A stretch of DNA of 64,000 bases from Mesorhizobium sp. M1B.F.Ca.ET.045.04.1.1 (lineage in GTDB: Bacteria > Pseudomonadota > Alphaproteobacteria > Rhizobiales > Rhizobiaceae). The position numbers and the translations under genes were made by a program. The stretch covers positions 2,085,001-2,149,000 of the forward strand of contig NZ_CP034448.1 of the NCBI RefSeq assembly GCF_003952465.1, read 5' to 3'. This document shows, in pieces, positions 30,498-39,169 of the stretch (within the stretch, counting starts at the first letter, position 1; each line of letters starts with the position of its first letter). The notes beneath the pieces are model-generated. The model did no database searches and had not been told where the DNA came from. It was given only the letters and a program-made list of their open reading frames with translations.

Positions 30498-31796
30498 GTG
30501 GCTTCCCGTTCAACTGGTTTCAATTCCGGTCTCGATATCGGCAAATCCTACTATGTCGCCACCGCCAATCCGGCGCCGGACCATCCGGCGCTCGTTCGTG
30601 ACGTCGAAGCCGACCTGGTGGTCGTCGGCGGCGGCTGCACCGGCCTGTCGGCTGCGCTTCATGCGGCCGAGCGCGGTCTGAAGGTGGTGCTGCTGGAGGG
30701 TGGCAAGATCGGCTGGGGCGCCTCCGGGCGCAACGGCGGCCAGATGATCCCCGGCCTGCGCAAAGGCGCCAAGGGGCTGGTCAAGGCATTTGGGCGCGAA
30801 CGGGCGAAGGCGCTGTTCGACCTCGCCTTCGAGGCGCGCGGGTTGGTGCTCGACATCATCGAGCGCCATGGCATCGAGTGTGACCTTCGCCTGACTGGCC
30901 ACTTGGTCGGCGCCGTCAACGGCTCGGATATGCGCGACTTCGAGGAGGAAGCCGAGTGCCTCGCCAAGGTGATGAACTTTGCCGATGTCGAGATCCTCTC
31001 GGCGGCGCAGGCGCGGCAGATGGTAGATACACCCTACCAGGGCGCGGTCTTCGAGAGGCTCGGCGGCCACATGCATCCGCTGAACTACACACTCGGGCTC
31101 GCGCGCGCGACTTCCGCCGCGGGTGTTGCCATCTACGAGAACTCGGTCGCGGTGCGGCTGGAGCGCGAGCCGTCCATTCGGGTGTTCACGGACAAGGGTT
31201 CGGTTCGCGCCAAACATGTCGTGCTGGCCGGCGATGCGCTGCTCCAGGGGCTCGAGCCGCGCGTCAACAGCCGCATCATGCCGATCGGCAACTACATCGT
31301 CGCCACCGAGCCTTTGGGCGAGCGCAACGTCATCCCTTCCAATGTCGCGGTTTCCGACACGCTTTTCGTCGTCAACTACTACCGCCTGTCGGCTGACGGC
31401 CGCCTGCTGTTCGGAGGCGGCGAGCGCTACACGCCTTCGCCGCCGGCCGACATCGCCGGCTTCGTGCGGCCGCATATGGAAAAGACCTTCCCGCAACTCA
31501 GAGGCTGCCGGATCGATCACGCGTGGGGCGGGCTGGTGTCGGTGACGACGTCGCGCCTGCCGCATGTCGGGCATTACGGCGAGGTCTATTTCGCGCATGG
31601 CTATTCCGGCAAGGGCGTCATCCTGTCGACGCTGTCGGGCAAGCTGCTGGCGGAAGCGATCACGGGCGACGCCGCGCGGCTCGACCTGTTCTCGACGCTG
31701 ACGCCGCTGCCGTTCCCGGGCGGCACGGCGCTGCGCGGACCGCTCTACGTGCTCGGCATGCTGTGGTATGCCATGCGCGACCGTCTGAGACATTGA
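30498..31796 (+). CDS. puuB: FAD-dependent oxidoreductase (gamma-glutamylputrescine oxidase-like)
   Basis: A 432-residue DAO-family flavoprotein. The dinucleotide motif VVVGGGCTGLSAALHAAERG is at about residues 41-60, followed by GWGASGRNGGQMIPGL, the PuuB-type flavin loop. The C-terminus has HAWGGLVSVTTSRLPHVG and YFAHGYSGKGVILSTLSGK. It probably oxidises gamma-glutamylputrescine to the aldehyde with release of ammonia and peroxide. GTG at 30498 is three bases after the synthetase stop. Confidence 0.9.
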   Translation: MASRSTGFNSGLDIGKSYYVATANPAPDHPALVRDVEADLVVVGGGCTGLSAALHAAERGLKVVLLEGGKIGWGASGRNGGQMIPGLRKGAKGLVKAFGRERAKALFDLAFEARGLVLDIIERHGIECDLRLTGHLVGAVNGSDMRDFEEEAECLAKVMNFADVEILSAAQARQMVDTPYQGAVFERLGGHMHPLNYTLGLARATSAAGVAIYENSVAVRLEREPSIRVFTDKGSVRAKHVVLAGDALLQGLEPRVNSRIMPIGNYIVATEPLGERNVIPSNVAVSDTLFVVNYYRLSADGRLLFGGGERYTPSPPADIAGFVRPHMEKTFPQLRGCRIDHAWGGLVSVTTSRLPHVGHYGEVYFAHGYSGKGVILSTLSGKLLAEAITGDAARLDLFSTLTPLPFPGGTALRGPLYVLGMLWYAMRDRLRH

Positions 31797-31823
31797 TACT
31801 GGCTTTCCGGTCCCCGGCGCGGC

Positions 31824-31930
31824 TAAAGCGCGTCGCGATCTTTCAGATTCGCTCCGTGCGCTTTAGGTTTTTGATTTTACGCATGTCTTTGTCCCGAAAC
31901 CGGTTCCCACTTTCGGGAGACATGCTCTAG
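31824..31930. repeat. palindromic intergenic repeat, family A copy 3 (two modules)
   Basis: Module 1 has arms TAAAGCGC (31824-31831) and GCGCTTTA (31858-31865). Module 2 has arms GCATGTCT (31881-31888) and AGACATGC (31918-31925) around the core CGAAACCGGTTCCCACTTTCGG, ending in TCTAG. This two-palindrome layout resembles rhizobial intergenic mosaic elements (RIME-like), by memory of the family. Confidence 0.8.
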
Positions 31931-31969
31931 TGTCCAGGCGCCGGGGACGAAATCCGGGTAAGGAAGAGG

Positions 31970-32758
31970 ATGAACATCGAGCCGGGCCGGCTGACGAAGA
32001 AGGAGCGACACGAGCTGATCCTGTCGGAAGTCAGGCGCTCGGCATCGATCCGCGTCTCCAAGCTCGCCCGCCGCATCGGCGTCGCTGGCGAGACCATCCG
32101 CCGCGACCTGATCGAGCTCGGCGAGGCGGGGCTGATCAACCGCACCTATGGCGGCGCCACGATCTCGCTGATGACGTCGGAGCCGGCGATCACCGACCGC
32201 GGCCTCACCATGATCGAGGAGCGCGCCCGCATCGGGCGGGGCGCCGCCGGCCTGATCGAGAACGGGCGCATCGTGATGATCGACGGCGGATCGACGACCT
32301 ATGAGGTTGCGCGCAGCTTTTCCCAGCTAAGACGGGATCTAACGGTCATCACCAACTCGATCGGCATCGCGTCGGTTGCGGGTGCCAATCCGAGTTTTCG
32401 GGTCATCCTTTGCCCCGGCACCTATGACCACCGCGAAGCCAGCGTGCTCGGCGAGGACACCGTCGAATTCGTGCGCCGCTACAATGCCGACGTCGCCATC
32501 ATCGGCGCATCGGCCGTCAATGCCGAAGGGCCGAGCGACATGGTCTCAGGCGCCGCGGCGGTGAAGCGGGCGATGATGGCGCGGTCGCTGTCGACGATGC
32601 TGGTCGTCACCAACGACAAGTTCGGCCGCAACAGCCTGGAACGCGTCTGCGCTTTGGGCGATATCTCCGACGTCGTCACCGACAGCGAGCCGGCGGCAGA
32701 GCTTCGCGCCGCGATCGACGAAGCGGGCGCGGAACTGCACGTCTTCGCCGCCGGCTGA
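31970..32758 (+). CDS. DeoR family transcriptional regulator
   Basis: A 262-residue regulator. The N-terminal DeoR helix-turn-helix (about 10-60) has TKKERHELILSEVRRSASIR, then ETIRRDLIELGEAGLINRTYGGA. The C-terminal sensor domain of the isomerase-like fold has IDGGSTTYEVAR, NSIGIASV and ALGDISDVVTDSE. DeoR sensors bind phosphorylated sugars, so it may control a sugar gene elsewhere rather than the polyamine genes. ATG at 31970 follows GGAAGAGG. It converges on the next transporter operon. Confidence 0.9.
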   Translation: MNIEPGRLTKKERHELILSEVRRSASIRVSKLARRIGVAGETIRRDLIELGEAGLINRTYGGATISLMTSEPAITDRGLTMIEERARIGRGAAGLIENGRIVMIDGGSTTYEVARSFSQLRRDLTVITNSIGIASVAGANPSFRVILCPGTYDHREASVLGEDTVEFVRRYNADVAIIGASAVNAEGPSDMVSGAAAVKRAMMARSLSTMLVVTNDKFGRNSLERVCALGDISDVVTDSEPAAELRAAIDEAGAELHVFAAG

Positions 32759-32784
32759 TAGAGCTGCCGCCGGATAGCTGGCCG

Positions 32785-33864
32785 TCAGACCGGAAACAGG
32801 AAGGCCGACGCGGGATCGAAGAAGATTTGCCGGCTCGAAGCGCCATTTGCGTCGTCCGGCTCCGCCGCGTCCGAGGTCGGCCTGACGTCGATCTCGTCGC
32901 CCGACGCGGTGCGGGCCACGACGCGCCGGCGGTCGCCGAAGAAGGCTGCGTCGACGATCTCCACGGCGAGTGCTGCATTTCCTGGAGCGGCGGTGAGGCG
33001 GAAGGCTTCGGGGCGCACCATCAGCCTGGCCTTCTGGCCGCGATCCAGGGCTTGCGTGGTCTTCACGCCCGTGACGACCGAGCCGTCGGCAAGCCGCACC
33101 GTTGCTGCGCCGCTCTCAGTCTCCAGATGCTCCGCCGGCAGGAAGTTGGAGTTGCCGATGAAGCCGGCGACGAACTCGCTCGCTGGCCTCAGATAAAGGT
33201 CCTCGCCGGTGCCGATCTGCTCGATGCGTCCTTCCTTGAACAGCGCGATGCGGTCGGAGAGGTGCAGCGCCTCTTCCTGGTCGTGCGTGACATAAAGAAC
33301 GGTGACGCCCGTCTCGCGGTGGATGCGGCGGATCTCGGCCTGGATTTCCTGGCGCAGCTTCTTGTCGAGGGCCGACAGCGGCTCGTCCATCAACAGGATC
33401 GGCGGGTCGTAGGCCAGCGCGCGGGCAAGCGCGACGCGCTGCTGCTGGCCGCCCGACAGCGCGCCCGGATAGCGGTCGGCAAACTTTTCCAGGCGCACCA
33501 GCGCCAGCATGTCGGCTACCTTGCGCTTCACCTCGGCATCCGGCCGCCCGCGCACGCGCAGCGGAAAGGCGACGTTCTCGGCGACGCTCAGATGCGGGAA
33601 CAGCGTGTAGCGCTGGAACACCATGCCGATGTTGCGCTTGTGCGACGGCACGGCAAGCAGCGACTTGTCTTCCAAAAGCACGTCGCCGGATGTCGGGTCC
33701 TGGAACCCGGCGATCGCATAGAGCGTCGTCGACTTGCCGGAGCCGGACGGTCCGAGAAAGGTCAGGAATTCGCCCTTGGGCACATCGATGGTGACGTCAT
33801 GGACGGCGACGAAGGCGCCGAACGTCTTTCTCACCGCGCGAATGGACAGGAATGGCCGGGTCAT
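32785..33864 (-). CDS. polyamine/betaine-type ABC transporter ATP-binding protein
   Basis: A 359-residue PotA-type ATPase: Walker A GPSGSGKST, Q-loop FQRYTLFPHL, signature LSGGQQQRVALARAL, Walker B LLMDEPLSALD, and a TOBE domain from about 280. ATG at 33864 overlaps the stop of the permease gene. It is the last gene of the nine-gene minus-strand operon that begins at 41542. Confidence 0.92.
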   Translation of the reverse strand: MTRPFLSIRAVRKTFGAFVAVHDVTIDVPKGEFLTFLGPSGSGKSTTLYAIAGFQDPTSGDVLLEDKSLLAVPSHKRNIGMVFQRYTLFPHLSVAENVAFPLRVRGRPDAEVKRKVADMLALVRLEKFADRYPGALSGGQQQRVALARALAYDPPILLMDEPLSALDKKLRQEIQAEIRRIHRETGVTVLYVTHDQEEALHLSDRIALFKEGRIEQIGTGEDLYLRPASEFVAGFIGNSNFLPAEHLETESGAATVRLADGSVVTGVKTTQALDRGQKARLMVRPEAFRLTAAPGNAALAVEIVDAAFFGDRRRVVARTASGDEIDVRPTSDAAEPDDANGASSRQIFFDPASAFLFPV

Positions 33865-34661
33865 CTGGAGAGTTTTCTGCGAAGGAGTGCGGTCACGATC
33901 ATCAGGCACAAAGTGAGCCCGACGAGCAGGCTGGAGGCGGCGGCGACGACCGGGCTCAAGTCGGCGCGCAGGCTGCCCCAGATCTTCACCGGCAGGGTCT
34001 GCAGGGTCGGGCTCGCCATGAAGATTGCCACCACCACCTCGTCCCAGGAGGCAAGGAAGGAAAAGATCGCCGCCGAGAAGATGCCGATGCGGATCGAGGG
34101 CAGGGTGATCCTGAGCCTCGCCTGCAGCGGACTCGCGCCGCAGACGATCGCCGCGTCCTCGATGGATTTGTCGAAACCCTCGAGCGCGGTGGCGATCGGG
34201 ATGATGGCGAAGGGCAGCGCCAGGATGGTGTGGGCGACGACGAAGCCTATCGTGGTGCCGGCGAGCCCGATGCGCAGGAAGAAGGCGTAGATGGCAATGG
34301 CGAAAACCACCACCGGCAGCACCATCGGCGTGAGCAGCAACCCGCGCAGCAATTGCCGCCCGCGAAATTCGCCCCTGACCAGGCTGAAGGAAGCAAGCAG
34401 GCCGATCAGCACGGCAAGTATGGCGGCCATCGCGGCGATGCGCGCGCTGGTCAAAGCCGCGTCGATCCAGGTCGGATCGGCCAGCAGTTCCTGATACCAT
34501 TTCAGCGTCCAGCCGGGCGGCGGGAAGGCCAGCCAGCGCGACGAGCCGAACGACAGCAAGACGATGAAGACCACCGGCAGCAGAAGGAAAGCGGCGACCA
34601 GCGCGGTGAAGCCGGCAAGTGCCGCGCGGAGCCATCCAAGGCGATCGTAGTCGAGCAGCAT
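33861..34661 (-). CDS. ABC transporter permease (PotC-like)
   Basis: A 266-residue permease with six hydrophobic segments and the EAA loop IEDAAIVCGASPLQARLRITLP, then FSFLASWDEVVVAIFM. ATG at 34661 (MLLDYDRLGWLRA) lies two bases after the stop of the first permease. Works with the flanking subunits to import the substrate of the oxygenase operon. Confidence 0.9.
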   Translation of the reverse strand: MLLDYDRLGWLRAALAGFTALVAAFLLLPVVFIVLLSFGSSRWLAFPPPGWTLKWYQELLADPTWIDAALTSARIAAMAAILAVLIGLLASFSLVRGEFRGRQLLRGLLLTPMVLPVVVFAIAIYAFFLRIGLAGTTIGFVVAHTILALPFAIIPIATALEGFDKSIEDAAIVCGASPLQARLRITLPSIRIGIFSAAIFSFLASWDEVVVAIFMASPTLQTLPVKIWGSLRADLSPVVAAASSLLVGLTLCLMIVTALLRRKLSR

Positions 34662-34663
34662 CG

Positions 34664-35524
34664 TCAGACGCCTCCGGCGAGGCGTTTGGCACCGACCATG
34701 CGCAGCTGGATCGCGTAGAGCGCCATGGTGACAGCGAGCAGCACGAAGGCGGCGGCACTTCCGAGCCCCCAGTTGAGCAGCGATTGCACCGTCTGGGCGA
34801 TCATCTCGGCGAGCATCATGTTGGATGTGCCGCCGAGCAGCGCGGGCGTCACGAAATAGCCGAGCGACATGACGAACACCATCAGCCCGCCGGCGGCGAT
34901 GCCGGGCAGCGACAGCGGCAGCAGGATGCGGCGGAAGGCTTCGAACGGGCTTGCGCCACAAAGGGCGGCGGCGCGCAGCGTCATCGGATCGATGGCGCGC
35001 AGCGTGCCGACCAGCGGCAGGATCATGAAGGGCAGCATGATGTAGACCATGCCGATGGTCACGCCGGTCAGGTTGTTGATGAGTGGCAGCGGCTCGTGAA
35101 TGACGCCGAGCCCCATCAGCGCACGGTTGATCACCCCGGTGCGCTGCAAAAGCACCATCCAGGCATAGGTGCGGGTGAGAAGGTTGGTCCACATCGACAG
35201 GATGATGACGCCGAAGACGATCGAGCCGAGCGCCGGCGGCATGATCGCCAGCATCCAGGCAACCGGAAATGCCACTACGATGGTGACGGCGGTGACGACG
35301 GCAGCGACCAGGAAAGTGTTGAGGAACACGCGCGCATAGGTGCCGCTGCCGAACAGCGCGGCGTAGTTCTGCAGGCCGGGCTCGGGATCGGTGACGCTGC
35401 GCAGGAGAAGCGCGACCACCGGCACGATGAAGAATAGGCCGACCAGGGTCAGCGCCGGCAAGGCGCCGCCGCTGCCGGCCGGCAGGCCGGCGAAGGACTG
35501 GCGTCTGAAAGCATTCGCCGTCAT
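34664..35524 (-). CDS. ABC transporter permease (PotB-like)
   Basis: A 286-residue permease; ILSMWTNLLTRTYAWMVLL near residue 108 and the EAA loop LRAAALCGASPFEAFRRILLPLSLPG are typical of PotB-like proteins. Part of the same importer; 53 bases after the binding-protein gene. Confidence 0.92.
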   Translation of the reverse strand: MTANAFRRQSFAGLPAGSGGALPALTLVGLFFIVPVVALLLRSVTDPEPGLQNYAALFGSGTYARVFLNTFLVAAVVTAVTIVVAFPVAWMLAIMPPALGSIVFGVIILSMWTNLLTRTYAWMVLLQRTGVINRALMGLGVIHEPLPLINNLTGVTIGMVYIMLPFMILPLVGTLRAIDPMTLRAAALCGASPFEAFRRILLPLSLPGIAAGGLMVFVMSLGYFVTPALLGGTSNMMLAEMIAQTVQSLLNWGLGSAAAFVLLAVTMALYAIQLRMVGAKRLAGGV

Positions 35525-35577
35525 GGGACGTCCCTTTCAAACGGGGCGCGTTGCCGCGCCCCGCTCCCGTCGTGGGG

Positions 35578-36582
35578 CTACTTGGTCTGCCAGGCGTACC
35601 AGCGCGTGGCGATCTCGTCGCGATGCTCGGCCCAGTAGTTCATGTCGAGGTTGATCTGGCCGTCGACATGGGCGTCGGGCAGGCCCTTGACCACGTCGGC
35701 GGCCATCTCGGCCTTGGCTTTGGTGTTGATCGGCGCGTAGCCGCTAGCCTCGGCGAATTTCGCCTGGCCGGTCGGACTGGTGGCAGTGGCGAGAAACTTC
35801 ATCGCGCTGTCCTTGTTCTTGGCGCCTTTCGGCACGACGAGGACGTCGGCGGCGGTGAGGTTCTGGTTCCACGAGACGCCGACATCGGCGCCGTCCTTCT
35901 CCAGCGCGAAGACACGGCCGTTCCAGAGCTGGCCGAAGGCGGCTTCGCCCGAAGCGATCAGCTGCTGCGACTCCGCGCCGCCGCCCCACCAGACGATGTC
36001 CGACTTGATCGTGTCGAGCTTCTTGAAGGCGCGGTCGAGGTCGAGCGGATAGAGCTTGTCCGCCGGCACGCCGTCGGCGAGCAATGCGATCTCGATCACG
36101 CCAGGTGCCGACCATTTGTAGAAGGTCCGTTTGCCGGGAAATTTCTTGGTGTCGAACATGTCGGCCCAGCTGGTCGGCTCGCCCGAGACCGCGCTCTTGT
36201 TCCAGGCCAGCACGAAGGAATAATAGAAGCTGCCGACGGCGTTCTCGTTGCTGAAGCGCGGATCGAGATCGGCCTTGGGCACGACGGCGAAGTCGATCGG
36301 CTCCAGCAGTCCGTCCTTGGCGGCCTTGATGGCGAAGTCCATCTCCACGTCGACCACGTCCCAGGTGACGTTCTTGGCGTCGACCATGGCCTTCAGCTTG
36401 CCGTAGTCGGTCGGGCCGTCCTGCAGCACCTTGATGCCCGAACCGGCCGCGAACGGCTCGGCCCAGGACTTGGTCTGCGCTTCCTGCGTGGTGCCGCCCC
36501 AACTGGTGAACACCATTTCATCGGCCTTGGCGGCGGTCGCCGAAAGCAATCCGGCCAGGACGCCGGCTAAGATCAGTTTCAT
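35578..36582 (-). CDS. ABC transporter substrate-binding protein (PotD-like)
   Basis: A 334-residue periplasmic protein with a Sec signal (MKLILAGVLAGLLSATAAKA). MVFTSWGGTTQEAQ, WDVVDVEMDFAIKA and a C-terminal YAPINTKAKAEMA fit the polyamine/opine-type binding family 1 proteins. It lies between the aldehyde dehydrogenase and permease genes of the oxygenase operon. By context it binds the nitrogenous compound degraded by that operon (for example a betaine). Confidence 0.9.
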   Translation of the reverse strand: MKLILAGVLAGLLSATAAKADEMVFTSWGGTTQEAQTKSWAEPFAAGSGIKVLQDGPTDYGKLKAMVDAKNVTWDVVDVEMDFAIKAAKDGLLEPIDFAVVPKADLDPRFSNENAVGSFYYSFVLAWNKSAVSGEPTSWADMFDTKKFPGKRTFYKWSAPGVIEIALLADGVPADKLYPLDLDRAFKKLDTIKSDIVWWGGGAESQQLIASGEAAFGQLWNGRVFALEKDGADVGVSWNQNLTAADVLVVPKGAKNKDSAMKFLATATSPTGQAKFAEASGYAPINTKAKAEMAADVVKGLPDAHVDGQINLDMNYWAEHRDEIATRWYAWQTK

Positions 36583-36648
36583 GTCATTCTCCTCTGATTT
36601 CTGTGTTCCGTTTCTTGTTCTTGTCAGTGCACCTTCGTCATGCCGTTC

Positions 36649-38121
36649 TCAGCGCATGACGAAGGGATCGGGGATCGGCTCGTCCGAGGTCTTGATCCAG
36701 ACCGATTTCGAGCGCGTGTAGTCGCGGATGGCGTCGAGCCCGCCCTCGCGGCCGAGACCGGACAGGCCGTAGCCGCCGAAGGGGACGAGCGGCGACACGG
36801 CGCGGTAGGTGTTGACCCAGACGACGCCGGCATGGATGTCGCGCGCCATGCGGTGCGCCTTACCGAGATTTGAGGTGAAGACGCCGGAGGCCAGGCCGAA
36901 GGGCGTGTCGTTGGCTAAAGCCAGTGCCTCGGCCTCGCTGTCGAAGGCAAGCACGCTGAGCACCGGGCCGAACAGTTCCTCGCGCACGCAGGGCAGGTTG
37001 ATGTTGCCGGCGTCGATGATGGTCGGCGCGTAGTAGAAGCCGTCGCCGATGTCGGGGCGCTTGCCGCCGGTGACCAGCGTGCCGCCGGCGGCGAGGCTTT
37101 CGGCGACGATGGTCTCGATCCGGTCGCGTTGGCGCAGCGTGGCTAAAGGCCCCATCTCGGTAGCCGGATCCTGCGGGTCGCCGATGCGGATCGCTTCGGC
37201 TTTGCGCTTCAGCCGGCCGAGGAATTCTTGCCTCACCGGCCGTTCGATCAGCAGGCGCGAACCGGCGACGCAGCTCTGCCCCGTCGCGGCGAAGATGCCG
37301 GCGACGACCGCATTGGCGGCGCTTTCGAGATCGGCGTCGGCGAAGACGACGACCGGGCTTTTGCCGCCGAGCTCCAGCGTGGTGTAGGCGAGGTTCTCCG
37401 CCGTGTTCCTGACGATGGTGCGCGCCGTCGACGGGCCGCCGGTGAAGGCGACGCGCGAGACCAGCGGATGGCTGGTCAGGCGCCGTCCGCAATCCTGGCC
37501 GAAGCCGGTGAGGATGTTGACGGTGCCGGCCGGAAACCCAGCTTCGTGGACCAACTCGGCAAAGGCGAGCAGCGGCGCCGGGCCGTCCTCGGATGCCTTG
37601 AGCACGACCGTGCAGCCGGCGGCCAGCGCCGGACCGAGCTTGACGGCCGAGAGGAAGAGCTGCGAGTTCCACGGCACCACCGCGGCGACGACGCCGATCG
37701 GCTCGCGGCGGATGGTGACGTCGAGATCCGCCTTGTCGATCGGCACATGCGCGCCTTCGTGCTTGTCGGCGAGCCCGCCATAGTAGCGGTAGTAGTCGCC
37801 GACATAGGCGATCTGGGCGCGGGTCTCGCGGATGATCTTGCCGGTGTCGCGCGTCTCCAGCTCGGCCAGGCGGCCGGCATTGGCGGCGACGAGGTCGCCA
37901 AGCCTGACCAGCAGTTTTCCACGCGCACTCGCCGTCGTCGTCCGCCACGGCCCCGAGCGCAACGCGCGGTGCGCCGCCCCGACGGCGCGGTCGACGTCGG
38001 CTTCGCTCGCCGCCGGCATCTTCGCCCACGGCGCGCCGGTCGAGGGGTCGACGCTGTCGAAGGTGGCGGACGGCTCGTCGAAGCGGCCGTCGATGAAGTT
38101 CCTGAAAAGAGCGTCGGTCAT
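36649..38121 (-). CDS. NAD(P)-dependent aldehyde dehydrogenase
   Basis: A 490-residue ALDH with N152 (VVPWNSQL), general base E250 (TTLELGGKSPVVVF) and catalytic C284 (FAATGQSCVAGSRL). It ends with the usual YGLSGLGREGGLDAIRDYTRSKSVW. It should oxidise a semialdehyde to the acid. In this operon it follows a monooxygenase gene after 10 bases, so it likely oxidises the ring-opening product, as TgnC does in trigonelline breakdown. Confidence 0.93.
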   Translation of the reverse strand: MTDALFRNFIDGRFDEPSATFDSVDPSTGAPWAKMPAASEADVDRAVGAAHRALRSGPWRTTTASARGKLLVRLGDLVAANAGRLAELETRDTGKIIRETRAQIAYVGDYYRYYGGLADKHEGAHVPIDKADLDVTIRREPIGVVAAVVPWNSQLFLSAVKLGPALAAGCTVVLKASEDGPAPLLAFAELVHEAGFPAGTVNILTGFGQDCGRRLTSHPLVSRVAFTGGPSTARTIVRNTAENLAYTTLELGGKSPVVVFADADLESAANAVVAGIFAATGQSCVAGSRLLIERPVRQEFLGRLKRKAEAIRIGDPQDPATEMGPLATLRQRDRIETIVAESLAAGGTLVTGGKRPDIGDGFYYAPTIIDAGNINLPCVREELFGPVLSVLAFDSEAEALALANDTPFGLASGVFTSNLGKAHRMARDIHAGVVWVNTYRAVSPLVPFGGYGLSGLGREGGLDAIRDYTRSKSVWIKTSDEPIPDPFVMR

Positions 38122-38131
38122 GGGCTCGCGA

Positions 38132-39169
38132 TCAGAGGAAGGCCGGCATCACCCGGTCGATGAACAGTTGCAGCGACTTCTTCTTGCGCTCGTGTGAAAG
38201 GCCGCTGTCGATCCAGATCGAGTACTGGTCGTAGCCGAGCGCGTCATAGGCCTTTAGCCGGGTGATCACTTCATCGGCTTCGCCGATCACCAGGTTCTGG
38301 CGCATCTTGTCCGGCGCGTATTGCGGCATGGCGGCAATCTCGTCGGCGGTCAGCGGCTCCAATATGCCTTGATGCACCGGCTTCTTGTTCTGGAACCAGG
38401 CGCCGAACTGGCAGTAGAAGCTCGACAGATCCTGGCTCAGCCGATCGGCGTCGGTCGCGTCCTCGGCGACGAATGTATGCATCAAAAGCATGATTTCCGG
38501 CCGTGCGATGTCTGAATGCGCGGCGCAGGCGGTGTTGAAGCGCTGCATCAAGCTAGCGACCTCGTCGTCGCCGGAAGCCAGCGGCGTCACCTGCACCTTG
38601 CATTGGTTGGCGACGGCAAAGTCGTGCGAGTTCGGGTCGCGGGCGGCCACCCAGATCGGCGGATACGGCTTCTGCAGGGGCTTTGGCGAGGAGGTGGTCG
38701 AAGGAAACTGCCAGAACTCGCCGGAGAACTCGAAATCGCCGTCCCAAAGGCCGCGGATCGCCGGGATGATCTCGCGCATGCGCTGGCCGGCGCCCCAGGC
38801 ATCGAGCCCCGGGAAGACACGCTGGTATTCGTAGCTGTAGGCGCCGCGCGCGATGCCGATGTCGAGCCGGCCGTCGGTGATGACGTCGGCCATCGCGGCT
38901 TCGCCGGCAAGCTTGATAGGGTGCCAGAAGGGCGCGATCACGGTGCCGGTGCCGAGACGGATGCGGCTGGTCTTGGCCGCCAGATAGGCAATGTTGATGA
39001 ACGGATTGGGCGAGATGGTGAACTCCATCCCGTGGTGCTCGCCGATCCAGGCGGTCTCGAAACCCGCGTCTTCCGCCAGAACGACCAGTTCACCCAGCTC
39101 GCTCAGCAGCTCCGTATGCGGCTTGGCGAGGTCCGAGCGTTCCATATGCACGAAAAGCGAGAACTTCAT
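38132..39169 (-). CDS. luciferase-like (LLM) flavin-dependent monooxygenase
   Basis: A 345-residue flavin-dependent oxygenase of the bacterial luciferase superfamily: MKFSLFVHMERSD, FETAWIGEHHGMEFTISPNPF at 38-58, RIRLGTGTVIAPFWHPIKLAGEAA and RLDIGIARGAYSYEYQRVF, all typical of the TIM-barrel FMN site. Such enzymes use reduced flavin supplied by a partner. The partner is encoded in the upstream gene, whose stop overlaps this ATG by four bases. Expected role: oxygenation, perhaps ring opening, of the imported compound. Confidence 0.92.
   Translation of the reverse strand: MKFSLFVHMERSDLAKPHTELLSELGELVVLAEDAGFETAWIGEHHGMEFTISPNPFINIAYLAAKTSRIRLGTGTVIAPFWHPIKLAGEAAMADVITDGRLDIGIARGAYSYEYQRVFPGLDAWGAGQRMREIIPAIRGLWDGDFEFSGEFWQFPSTTSSPKPLQKPYPPIWVAARDPNSHDFAVANQCKVQVTPLASGDDEVASLMQRFNTACAAHSDIARPEIMLLMHTFVAEDATDADRLSQDLSSFYCQFGAWFQNKKPVHQGILEPLTADEIAAMPQYAPDKMRQNLVIGEADEVITRLKAYDALGYDQYSIWIDSGLSHERKKKSLQLFIDRVMPAFL

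Noticed and set aside
29202..31796. An 864-residue plus-strand frame covering the glutamine synthetase and oxidase region
   Set aside because: Only its 3' half is real (oxidase from GTG 30498). The 5' part is an out-of-frame shadow of the glutamine synthetase-like gene.
33861..35540. A 559-residue minus-strand frame and a 657-residue frame at 32785-34758
   Set aside because: These are read-throughs upstream of the true permease and ATPase starts into out-of-frame parts of the neighbouring genes. Good starts exist at 34661 and 33864.
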